Assembly: GCF_008728835.1 (NCBI RefSeq)
Contig: NZ_CP042582.1
Span: 682,001-746,000 of the forward strand
Direction: 5' to 3'
Source: Hypericibacter adhaerens
GTDB taxonomy: Bacteria; Pseudomonadota; Alphaproteobacteria; Dongiales; Dongiaceae
Length of the DNA stretch: 64,000 bases
Shown here one piece after another: positions 8,440 to 16,503 of this stretch. A program made the position numbers and the translations under genes. Within the stretch, counting starts at the first letter, position 1, and every line of letters starts with the position of its first letter. Under the pieces are notes generated by a model that had not been told where the DNA came from, searched no databases, and worked only from the letters and a program-made list of their open reading frames with translations.

Positions 8440-9393
8440 TCACGCCGGATTCCCGCGCTTCACGTCCGACGGCCGTATCCCGAACTTGCGGCGGAACGTC
8501 GTGCTGAAGTGGGAGGAGCTGTTGAAGCCGACGCGGTAGGCGATCTCCGTCAGCGTCTGCGCCTCGTGGCCACTCTTGAGCAGCATGTCGTAGCTGCGCT
8601 CCAGCCTCCGGTTCCAGACCCAATGGGACACGGAGGTTCCTTCGAGGCGGAAAAGCGCGTGGAGATAGCGCAGCGAGATCCCGTTGCCCTTGGCGATGGC
8701 CTCGACCGTCAGGTCGGGCTCGCAGAGATGGTCTTCGATCCAGGCCTTGACGGAGCGCAGGCGCGCCTTCTGCACGGCCTGGTCCGACAGTGGCTCCTCG
8801 CCATGGGCCGAATCGAAGGCCAGCGCCAGGACGTCCATCAGCTCTTCGCCGAGACGGGCGCGAATGGGGGCCTCGAGCGGAGCGCCTTGCGTGGCCAGCA
8901 TGGAGCAGAATTCGACGGCGATGCGGCCCAGCCCTTGGCCGGTGCTCAAGGTCGCGGAGAGCGGGGCGCGATCCTTCGCGAAGCGCGAGGCGAAAGCCTC
9001 GCGCGGGATCTCGAGATAGTAGGACCGGATCTTCCCCTGGCACTGCAGGTCGTAAGGCTCGGAGGCGCAGAAGAGCGCGCCCGTTCCGGCATTGGTCGAC
9101 AGCGCGGCGCTGGACTGGAGAACATTGATGTTGCCGCTCTGGATGAATTGAACGTAGTAGCAATCCTTGTCGAGCTTCGCCAAATGCGAGCGCCGGCGCG
9201 AGATCTGCTGATGCGAGAGCAGGATGTCGGTCACCGTGACGGCGCCGAACTGCGCTTCGCGGATGAAGCCTTCGTAGTTGGACGGATCCTCCGCCTTGAC
9301 ATCGACATGGACATAGACGTCGCAGATCGCGTCGCGCCAGGCAGCATAGCGCTTCGCCTGCGCCAGGCTCTCCGTCGAGAAGACTAGGTCCAC
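8440..9393 (-). CDS. AraC-family transcriptional regulator
   Basis: A 317-residue regulator with an N-terminal AraC-binding-like sensory domain (about 1-190) and a C-terminal double helix-turn-helix (about 215-315). Recognisable segments are TVEAIAKGNGISLRYLHALF and TLTEIAYRVGFNSSSHFSTTFRRKFGIRPSDVK. The start is GTG at 9393 with GGGAGG 5 bases upstream. It is transcribed away from the ABC-transporter/CoA-ligase operon that begins at 9694, so it most likely controls that operon in response to the imported compound or an intermediate. Confidence 0.9.
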   Translation of the reverse strand: MDLVFSTESLAQAKRYAAWRDAICDVYVHVDVKAEDPSNYEGFIREAQFGAVTVTDILLSHQQISRRRSHLAKLDKDCYYVQFIQSGNINVLQSSAALSTNAGTGALFCASEPYDLQCQGKIRSYYLEIPREAFASRFAKDRAPLSATLSTGQGLGRIAVEFCSMLATQGAPLEAPIRARLGEELMDVLALAFDSAHGEEPLSDQAVQKARLRSVKAWIEDHLCEPDLTVEAIAKGNGISLRYLHALFRLEGTSVSHWVWNRRLERSYDMLLKSGHEAQTLTEIAYRVGFNSSSHFSTTFRRKFGIRPSDVKRGNPA

Positions 9394-9553
9394 CGTTCCC
9401 TCCCTGGTCTGGCTCGAGGAACCTCATCGGCCCGTCCGGGGCGCGGCCTGTGGCCACGGCGCCGCCGAGTCGAAGGGCCCAGTTTTTTCTAGGTTTTTTA
9501 TCCCTTTATTTCATTCTTCGCCTTTCGGGTTGCGGCAGCAATAAAAACTTCAA

Positions 9554-9595
9554 GTGCACGGGCAAGCAAAAATCCTGCACGCCCAGGCAAGAATC
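9554..9595 (+). promoter_or_regulatory. Candidate AraC-type operator: two tandem 21-bp direct repeats
   Basis: Two adjacent 21-base segments (9554-9574 and 9575-9595) match at 16 of 21 positions; both share TGCACG and end in AATC. Direct repeats with about 21-bp period on one helix face are the usual binding pattern of AraC-family activators. They lie in the regulator-operon intergenic region (9394-9693), 99-140 bases before the permease start. The rest of that region holds AT-rich tracts around 9482-9515 and no gene. Confidence 0.5.
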
Positions 9596-9693
9596 GCCTT
9601 TTCGGCCGGTGGTACTCCGCCACACACGGCAATTGGCCAAAAGACGCCAAAGACCCGTGAGCCCGACGGGATCGTCGGGGTGGAGGAATACCC

Positions 9694-10668
9694 ATGTTCC
9701 GCGTCTTCAATCTGACGCAAGAACGCATCGTCTTTCTGTTCGCGCTGGCCCTTCTGGCGGCGTTTGCCGTCTTTCTCCCCGGCTTCTCCGCGCCGGACAA
9801 CCTGCTGGCGCTGGTTCGCAGCGTCTCGGTGCTGGGGATCCTCGGCGTCGCGATGGCCCTTGTCGTAATTGGCAGAGGTATTGACCTATCTCTGGTCTCC
9901 CTCATGGCCATGTCGCTGGCCTGGTCCCTCCAGCTCGTGACCAACGGCATGTCGCTGGCCGGCGGGCTCGCCCTGGGACTGGTCATGTCCCTCGTCTTCG
10001 GGATCATCACCGGCTTCCTGATCGCCTATATCGAGATCCCCGCCATCTTCGCGACGCTGGCGATGGGGATCCTGATCTACGGCTTCGGCCGGCTCTTCCT
10101 CATCGATCTCGACGTCGTCTACCTGCCGGACGCGGCGCATCCGATCGTCTGGATCGGCGCCGGGAACCTCGAAGGCATTCCGGTCCCCGTCCTCGTCTTC
10201 GTCCTCGTCTGCGCGCTCGCCGCCCTGTTCCTCCGCTACGTCAAATCGGGCCGCTTCATCCGCGCGATCGGCGACAACCCGCTGACCTCGCGGATCACCG
10301 GCCTGCCGGTCCGTCCGGTCGTCGTGATGCAGTATGCGCTTTCCGCCATGGTGGGATTTCTCGCCGGGCTCGTCACGGTGACGTCGGTCAACAGCATGAA
10401 CACGCGCATCGCGATCTCGACCTTCGTCTACGACATCATCCTCGTCGTGGTGCTGGGTGGGATCGGTCTCTCGGGCGGCCGCGGCGGCATCCGCAACGTC
10501 ATCGTCGGCACGCTCCTCATCGGCATCCTGATCAACGGGATGACGATCATGAACATCCAATACACCGTCCAGAACGTCATCAAGAGCGTCATCCTGCTCG
10601 CCGCGATCGTCGCCGACACCATCATCAACCCGCGCGACGAGCAGACGGCTCAACAAGGCGACATCTGA
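9694..10668 (+). CDS. Ribose-type ABC transporter permease
   Basis: Inner-membrane permease of the RbsC/BPD_transp_2 family, 324 aa with 8-10 hydrophobic segments. Family motifs include GILGVAMALVVIGRGIDLSLVS near residues 50-70, and VVLGGIGLSGGRGGIRNVI, the EAA-like loop before the last helices. The ATG has GGAGGA about 7 bases upstream. It is the first gene of the operon; a second, fused permease follows at 11799, so the channel is probably a heterodimer. Confidence 0.9.
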   Translation: MFRVFNLTQERIVFLFALALLAAFAVFLPGFSAPDNLLALVRSVSVLGILGVAMALVVIGRGIDLSLVSLMAMSLAWSLQLVTNGMSLAGGLALGLVMSLVFGIITGFLIAYIEIPAIFATLAMGILIYGFGRLFLIDLDVVYLPDAAHPIVWIGAGNLEGIPVPVLVFVLVCALAALFLRYVKSGRFIRAIGDNPLTSRITGLPVRPVVVMQYALSAMVGFLAGLVTVTSVNSMNTRIAISTFVYDIILVVVLGGIGLSGGRGGIRNVIVGTLLIGILINGMTIMNIQYTVQNVIKSVILLAAIVADTIINPRDEQTAQQGDI

Positions 10669-10713
10669 TCCATCCGTGAAACAACCAACAAACGGCTTAC
10701 CAGGGAGAACACC

Positions 10714-11709
10714 ATGAGAAGCGTGAAAGCATTGCTGCTGGCGGCAGCCATCGGGCTCATCGGCACGACGGCGATGGCCGACGGCATCGACGATCCGGCG
10801 CGGGCATCCTACTACGACGCCTTCAAGGGCAAGCGGGTCGCCTACGTCCCCGTCGCGATGGGCTTCGACCTGACCGAAGGCTGGGCCGCCGGCCTCCGCA
10901 AGTATCTCGAGCCTCTCGGGATCAAGTTCGAGGTCCGCGATCCGAACTGGAGCACCGACGCCGGCGCCCAGGCCATCACCTCGCTGATCGAGGAGAAGCC
11001 GGACGTCATCGTCGTCCATAACCCCGACGTCCAGTCCTACGCCAAGCTCCTGAAGAAGGCCGAGCAGGCGGGCATCTATGTCGTCCAGGTCAATATGCGC
11101 TCGAGCTACTCGACCGACGCCTTCATCGGCGCCGACTATGTCGGCATGGGCGAGTATCTGGGCAACCGCCTGGTGGAGAAATGCTCGCCGGCCAACGGCG
11201 GCAGCGGGAAGGTCTCGATCACGCAAGGCGTGCTGACGGCCGCGGCCAGCGCCTATCAGATGAAGGGGATCGAGAACGTCCTGTCCCAGCATCCCGAGAT
11301 CAAGGTCGTGTCCAACCAGGCCGCCGACTGGGATGCCACCAAGGCCCGTACCATCATGGCGACCGCCCTGCAGCAGAACCCCGATCTGTGCGGGGCCGTG
11401 GGCTTCTGGGACGTGATGGATGTGGGCACGGCTTCCGCCATCAAGGAGGCCGGCAAGAACGTCTATCTGATCACGCAGGGCGGCGGCAACCAGGCGGCTT
11501 GCGACAATCTGGAGAAGGGTCTCTTCAGCGAGGTCGTCGTCTATCACGTGCCGAGCCAGGCCCGCGACATGGCCGACATGATCAAGAGCCTGCTGCAGAA
11601 CAAGCCGAAGCCGGGCGAGACGCATACGACGCTGTTCACGCCTCTCACCATCCTGACCAAGGACACGATGAAGCCCGGCGACTGCTGGAGCCTCGACGCC
11701 AAGGGCTGA
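10714..11709 (+). CDS. Periplasmic sugar-type binding protein of the ABC importer
   Basis: A 331-residue Peripla_BP_4-type solute-binding protein. It has a Sec signal peptide ending in TTAMA-DG (cleavage about residue 22). The mature protein has the two-lobe layout, with VIVVHNPDVQSYAKLLKKAEQAGI in the first lobe and DLCGAVGFWDVMDVGTASAIKEAG in the second. It delivers substrate to the permeases encoded on both sides. The real ligand is unknown; the operon's CoA ligase and hydratase argue for a carboxylate or lactone rather than a plain sugar. Confidence 0.9.
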   Translation: MRSVKALLLAAAIGLIGTTAMADGIDDPARASYYDAFKGKRVAYVPVAMGFDLTEGWAAGLRKYLEPLGIKFEVRDPNWSTDAGAQAITSLIEEKPDVIVVHNPDVQSYAKLLKKAEQAGIYVVQVNMRSSYSTDAFIGADYVGMGEYLGNRLVEKCSPANGGSGKVSITQGVLTAAASAYQMKGIENVLSQHPEIKVVSNQAADWDATKARTIMATALQQNPDLCGAVGFWDVMDVGTASAIKEAGKNVYLITQGGGNQAACDNLEKGLFSEVVVYHVPSQARDMADMIKSLLQNKPKPGETHTTLFTPLTILTKDTMKPGDCWSLDAKG

Positions 11710-11798
11710 CCGCCCGTTGCCGTCGCCGGCGGCGTTCCCCTCGAGGAACGCCGCCGGCGCTTCTCTCCTGGCCTGCACCGCTTGACGTCGAGTTCGAG

Positions 11799-13919
11799 AT
11801 GTCCCTCGCTGAGACCGTCACCTATTGGCGTTACCGGCTGATCCCCGACCATATCGTTGGCGAGATTCTCGCCAAGCGGTGGATCGACAACGCCATCCCC
11901 TTCTTCATCCTGGTCGTCGTGGTCGCCGGCTTCAGCTATCTGATGCCGGGCTTCTTCAGCCTGGGCGGCCTTTCGACGCTGACGCGGCAGCTGGGCGAGT
12001 TCGGGCTCGTCGTCATCGCGATGACGATCGTGATGCTGGCGGGCGGCATCGATCTGAGCGTCGGCTCGAACTTCGCGCTGGCGAACATCACCACGCTGGC
12101 GCTCCTCAACGTCTATGAGCTCCCGCTGGGCGTGGTGTTCGTCCTGACGATCGCCGTCGGCGCCCTGGTCGGGCTGGTGAACGGCATCCTGGTCGGCTAT
12201 CTGCGCCTGCGCGCCTTCCTGACGACGCTCGTCACGCTGATCATCGTCCGTGCGGTCGTGGATATGCTGCTGCTGCAGCTGGCGGTGCGGATTTCCGCGG
12301 GTTTCGTCGACAACGACCTGTGGGACTATCTCGGCGACGGCACGGTCCTCGACATCCCGTTCAGCTTCGCGCTCTTCATCGTGATCGCGATCCTCGCCCA
12401 TATCGTGCTCAGCCGGACGAGGCCCGGCTGGCAGCTCATGGCCGTGGGCGGCATGCGCCGCTCCGCCTACAATGTCGGGATCCCGGTCCGGCGCACGATC
12501 TGCCTCGCCTATGTCGCCTCGGGCATGCTGGTGGCGCTCGCGGGCTTCCTGTTCGCAGCGAGGCTCGGCGGCGCCGGCTCCGACACCGGCCTCGGCATGG
12601 AGATCACGGCCCTGACCGCGGCGGTCCTGGGCGGCAACAGTCTCGGTGGCGGGCGCGGCTCCGTGGCCAAGGCCATGTTCGGCGCCATCATCGTCATGAT
12701 CCTCATCAACGGGCTGGTGCGGCTGGGGATCCCCAGCGGCGCCAACTCGTTCATCCTGGGATTGATCCTGCTGATCGCGGTCGCGATCGACGTGCGCTGG
12801 CTCAAGAACCGCCACAAGGTGCTGGCCAAGGTCTATGTCTCCCCGACCTTCCAGAGCCTGCCCGAGACCTTCGGCACGGAGCGGAATTCCTCCTCGCCCT
12901 TCGCGCTGAACGACAAGCTGCGGGAGGTGTCGGCGATCGGCCTCGACGAGATCGACGGGCCGGAGGACGTCATCCTCGACGGGGAGGATCACCTCTATGC
13001 CGGAACCCGCACCGGCGACATCGTCCGGTTCCTGGCGCCCGACTATCGGCAACAGGAGGTGTTCGCCCATGTCGGCGGGCGGCCGCTCGGCATGGCCTTC
13101 GCCAAGGACGGCACGCTTCTGTGCTGCATCGGCGGCATGGGGCTCTACCGCATCGGCAAGGACCGCCAGGTCGCGAAGCTCACCGACGAGACCAACCGGA
13201 CGCCCTTCTCGATCATCGACGATTCGCGCCTCAAGCTGGCCGACGATCTGGACATCGCGCCCGACGGCCGGGTGTTCTTCAGCGAGGCGACGATCCGCTA
13301 CGAGATGCATGAATGGCCGGTGGATTGCCTGGAATCGCGGGGCAACGGCCGGATCGTCTGCTACGACCCCAACAGCAACTCGACGCGCACGGTGCTGCGG
13401 AACCTGATCTTCCCGAACGGGATCTGCATGACCCACGACGGCGTCTCGTTCCTGTTCGCCGAAACCTGGGGATGCCGGGTGAGCCGGTATTATTTCGACG
13501 GGCCCAAGGCCGGCACCGTCGAGCCGGTGATTCCCAATCTCCCCGGCTATCCGGACAACATCAACCGCGCCTCCGACGGCAGCTATTGGCTGGCGCTCGT
13601 GGGCATGCGCACGCCGTCCCTCGATCTCGCGCTGAAGATGCCGGGCTTCCGCCGGCGCATGGCCCGTCGCGTGGCCCCGGACGAGTGGCTCTATCCGAAC
13701 ATCAACACGGGATGCGTGCTGCGCTTCGACGAGGCGGGGCGGATCCTGGACGTGATGTGGGATCTGGGCGGCCAGAACCACCCGATGATCACCTCGATGC
13801 GCGAGCATAAGGGCCACCTTTATATCGGCGGCATCCTGAACAACCGTGTCGGCCGGCTGCCGCTCAAGGGCGCCGATCCGAACTGGTCGGGTCCGGAATC
13901 CTATTGGGGACGGGGATGA
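11799..13919 (+). CDS. Fusion: ABC permease plus C-terminal SMP-30/strictosidine-synthase-like beta-propeller
   Basis: One uninterrupted 706-residue frame. Residues about 1-345 form an RbsC-type permease (VVIAMTIVMLAGGIDLSVGSN, LGGNSLGGGRGSVAKAMFG). Residues about 370-706 form a six-bladed propeller of the SMP-30/gluconolactonase or strictosidine-synthase-like group, with blades such as GPEDVILDGEDHLYAGTRTG, KLADDLDIAPDGRVFFSEAT, FPNGICMTHDG and LPGYPDNINRASDGSYWLAL. RbsC-type permeases end in the cytosol, so the propeller should face incoming substrate. Such enzymes include lactonases. The start at 11799 is chosen because membrane-protein homology begins there. Family members with this fusion may exist; I cannot check. 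Confidence 0.85.
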   Translation: MSLAETVTYWRYRLIPDHIVGEILAKRWIDNAIPFFILVVVVAGFSYLMPGFFSLGGLSTLTRQLGEFGLVVIAMTIVMLAGGIDLSVGSNFALANITTLALLNVYELPLGVVFVLTIAVGALVGLVNGILVGYLRLRAFLTTLVTLIIVRAVVDMLLLQLAVRISAGFVDNDLWDYLGDGTVLDIPFSFALFIVIAILAHIVLSRTRPGWQLMAVGGMRRSAYNVGIPVRRTICLAYVASGMLVALAGFLFAARLGGAGSDTGLGMEITALTAAVLGGNSLGGGRGSVAKAMFGAIIVMILINGLVRLGIPSGANSFILGLILLIAVAIDVRWLKNRHKVLAKVYVSPTFQSLPETFGTERNSSSPFALNDKLREVSAIGLDEIDGPEDVILDGEDHLYAGTRTGDIVRFLAPDYRQQEVFAHVGGRPLGMAFAKDGTLLCCIGGMGLYRIGKDRQVAKLTDETNRTPFSIIDDSRLKLADDLDIAPDGRVFFSEATIRYEMHEWPVDCLESRGNGRIVCYDPNSNSTRTVLRNLIFPNGICMTHDGVSFLFAETWGCRVSRYYFDGPKAGTVEPVIPNLPGYPDNINRASDGSYWLALVGMRTPSLDLALKMPGFRRRMARRVAPDEWLYPNINTGCVLRFDEAGRILDVMWDLGGQNHPMITSMREHKGHLYIGGILNNRVGRLPLKGADPNWSGPESYWGRG

Positions 13920-15010
13920 GCTTCATCCTCACCCGGTTCCTGGACGCGGTCCTGGGGCGTGGCGAGAGCGCCATCACCGTCCCCGCCCTGGATGGCGCCT
14001 TCAAGCCCAACCGCAAGCTGGACGAGGCGTCGCGCCGGTTCGCGATCGATCGTCCGAGCGGGATCGTCGCCGGCGAAGGCGGCGTGCTGGTCGCCAGCGG
14101 CGAGGAGATCAGACGGCTGGATGCCGGCGGTTCCTGGTCGCTCGTCCATCGGGCGGAGGCGACGATCGCCTGCCTGGGCGCGGCCTGGGACGGCATCGCC
14201 GTCGGGCTGGAGAACGGCATCGTCAAGATCGTGGGCGGCCGGTTCGACGGTGTGCGGTTCGAGCCCGTTCCCGACGCGCGGTGCCCGGTGGCGATCGCGG
14301 TCAGCGGAGACAGCCTCCATGTCTGCCACGGCTCGGCCTCGAACGGCCCGTCCGACTGGCAGCGCGATCTCATGGAGCGCAACAGGTCGGGTTCCGTCTG
14401 GGAGCTGGCACCTGTCTCGGGAAGCCGCCGCCGGATCGCCGGCGCGCTGGCGTTTCCTGCCGGCATCGTCGCGGACGGGGAGACGCTGATCGTCTCCGAG
14501 AGCTGGAACCACCGCCTCGTCCGCCTGGATCGGTCGTCGGGCGCGCTGCGCGACGTGCCGCTGGGGGACCTGCCGGGCTATCCCGGCCAGATCGTCCGCG
14601 ACGGCAAGCAGGGCTATCTCCTCTGCGTCTTCGCGCCGCGCAGCCAGCTCGTCGAGTTCATCCTGCGCGAACCCGGCTATCGGCGGCATATGCTGGCCGA
14701 GATCGAGCCCCGGTACTGGGTGGCGCCGGCCTACCGGGCCGGCCAGTCCTTCTACGAGCCCCTGCAGGGCGGCGGCGTCAAGCATCTCGGGATCTTGAAG
14801 CCTTGGGCGCCGACGCGCTCCTTCGGCATGGTCGTCCGCCTGGACGAGAACGGCCTTCCCCTCGAAAGCTTCCAGAGCCGTGCCGACGGGACGACCCACG
14901 GCATCGTCGGCGCGGTCCGGCACGCCAACGGCCTCTATGTGGCATCGAGAGGGGATGGCGTCGTCGCCAGGCTGGAGACCGGGGCCGGCGGCGGGGCAGG
15001 CGCGCCATGA
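13916..15010 (+). CDS. SMP-30/strictosidine-synthase-like beta-propeller protein
   Basis: A 364-residue soluble protein related in plan to the propeller half of the preceding gene. It contains SGIVAGEGGVLVASG, GALAFPAGIVADGETLIVSESWNHRLVRLD, DLPGYPGQIVRDGKQGYLLCVF and THGIVGAVRHANGLYVASRGDG. There is no obvious signal peptide, so it is likely cytoplasmic. The ATG overlaps the previous stop (ATGA), which couples its translation to the fusion gene. It probably acts on the same imported compound, perhaps hydrolysing a lactone or ester; the catalytic residues cannot be assigned from sequence alone. Confidence 0.78.
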   Translation: MSFILTRFLDAVLGRGESAITVPALDGAFKPNRKLDEASRRFAIDRPSGIVAGEGGVLVASGEEIRRLDAGGSWSLVHRAEATIACLGAAWDGIAVGLENGIVKIVGGRFDGVRFEPVPDARCPVAIAVSGDSLHVCHGSASNGPSDWQRDLMERNRSGSVWELAPVSGSRRRIAGALAFPAGIVADGETLIVSESWNHRLVRLDRSSGALRDVPLGDLPGYPGQIVRDGKQGYLLCVFAPRSQLVEFILREPGYRRHMLAEIEPRYWVAPAYRAGQSFYEPLQGGGVKHLGILKPWAPTRSFGMVVRLDENGLPLESFQSRADGTTHGIVGAVRHANGLYVASRGDGVVARLETGAGGGAGAP

Positions 15011-16503
15011 CGGTCATTCTCGAGCTCAGGGACGCGACCAAGGAATATCGCGGCGTTCCGGCCCTCAAGAACGTCACCTTCACGCTCGAGCGCGGCGAGG
15101 TGCATGCGCTGCTCGGCGAGAACGGGGCCGGCAAGTCGACCTTGACCAAGATGCTGGCCGGCGTGGTGCCGCCGACCGCGGGGCAGATCCTGCTCGACGG
15201 CAGGCCGATCGAGCTGGCGAACCCCGCGGATGCCCTCAAGAAGGGCATCGCCATGGTCTATCAGGAGACGAGCCTGGTTCCCTCCCTGACCGTGGCCCAG
15301 AACCTCTATCTCGGGGATGCGCGCTGGTTCAACCGCCTGCGCGGGATCTATATCGCGGCCCAGCAGTTCCTGCAGTCCCTGAACTTCCCGGTCGATCCGA
15401 CGGCGCTGGTCTCGAGCCTCGGCGCGGGCCAGAAGCAGATGGTCGAGATCGCCCGGGCCGTCCATCACAAGGCGCGGGTCATCGTTTTCGACGAGCCGAC
15501 GGGCACGCTGACGCCCGAGGAGAAGCACCACTTCTTCGCCCTGGTCAAGCGTCTGCGCGAGCGCGACGTCTCGATCATCTTCATCTCGCACGCCATCGAG
15601 GAGGCGCTGCAGATCTCCGACCGCATCACGATCCTGCGCGACGGCGAGCATGTGGTCACGGATGCGACCGCCAATTTCGACCGGGCCCGGATCGTCAGAT
15701 CGATGGTGGGCCGCACGCTCTCCGAGGAGCTCTATGGCAAGGCCGGCCAGCGCCGGTTGCGGCCCGCCGGCCGCAAGGTGCTCAGCGTCCAGAACCTCTC
15801 CATGGGCAACCTGGTGCGGAACAACACCTTCTCCGTCTTCGCCGGCCAGATCACGGGTGTCTTCGGGCTGATCGGTTCGGGCCGCACGGAGACCGCGAAG
15901 GTGGTTGCCGGCGTGATGAAACGCGATTTCTTCCATGGCGGCCAGGTGCGGCTCGAGGGCCGCCCCGTCCGCTACCGGGTGCCCCGGCCGGCCGTGCGCG
16001 ACGGCATCCTCTATGTGACCGAGGACCGCAAGCTCGAGGGCTTCTTCGAGACCATGTCGGTCGCGGAGAACATCTATCTGGCCGCGGTCGCCGGCGGCCA
16101 GAGCCGCGCCCGGATCATCAGCTTTTCGGAGATGAGGGCGCTCGCCGAAGAGTGGACCAAGGCGCTCGCTATCAAGGTGATCAATGCCGATGCCCGCGTG
16201 ATCGAGCTTTCCGGCGGCAACCAGCAGAAGGTCGTGGTCGCGAAGGCGCTGGTGCAGAAGCCCAGGCTGATCATCTTCGACGAGCCGACGCGCGGCGTCG
16301 ATGTCGGCGCCATCGCCGAGATCCATCAACTGATCAACAGGCTCGCGGACCAGGACCTCGCGGTGATGGTCATTTCGTCCTATCTTCCGGAGATCCTCCA
16401 TCTCTCCGACCGGATCCTGGTCTCGAGGCAGGGGCGCATCGTCGAGGAGTTCACGGGCGCGGAAGCCGACGAGGAGACGATCATGTATGCGGCGGTGCAT
16501 TGA
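15007..16503 (+). CDS. Sugar-type ABC transporter ATPase (two nucleotide-binding domains)
   Basis: A 498-residue RbsA/MglA-type ATPase that drives the importer. Domain 1 has Walker A GENGAGKST (about residues 38-46), a variant signature LGAGQKQ instead of LSVGQ, and Walker B VIVFDEPT. Domain 2 has a degenerate Walker A (GLIGSGRTE), the signature LSGGNQQK and Walker B LIIFDEPTRGVDVG. The ATG overlaps the preceding stop (ATGA) and its own stop overlaps the next start (TGATG). Only the first site is expected to hydrolyse ATP efficiently, as in the family. Confidence 0.93.
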   Translation: MTVILELRDATKEYRGVPALKNVTFTLERGEVHALLGENGAGKSTLTKMLAGVVPPTAGQILLDGRPIELANPADALKKGIAMVYQETSLVPSLTVAQNLYLGDARWFNRLRGIYIAAQQFLQSLNFPVDPTALVSSLGAGQKQMVEIARAVHHKARVIVFDEPTGTLTPEEKHHFFALVKRLRERDVSIIFISHAIEEALQISDRITILRDGEHVVTDATANFDRARIVRSMVGRTLSEELYGKAGQRRLRPAGRKVLSVQNLSMGNLVRNNTFSVFAGQITGVFGLIGSGRTETAKVVAGVMKRDFFHGGQVRLEGRPVRYRVPRPAVRDGILYVTEDRKLEGFFETMSVAENIYLAAVAGGQSRARIISFSEMRALAEEWTKALAIKVINADARVIELSGGNQQKVVVAKALVQKPRLIIFDEPTRGVDVGAIAEIHQLINRLADQDLAVMVISSYLPEILHLSDRILVSRQGRIVEEFTGAEADEETIMYAAVH

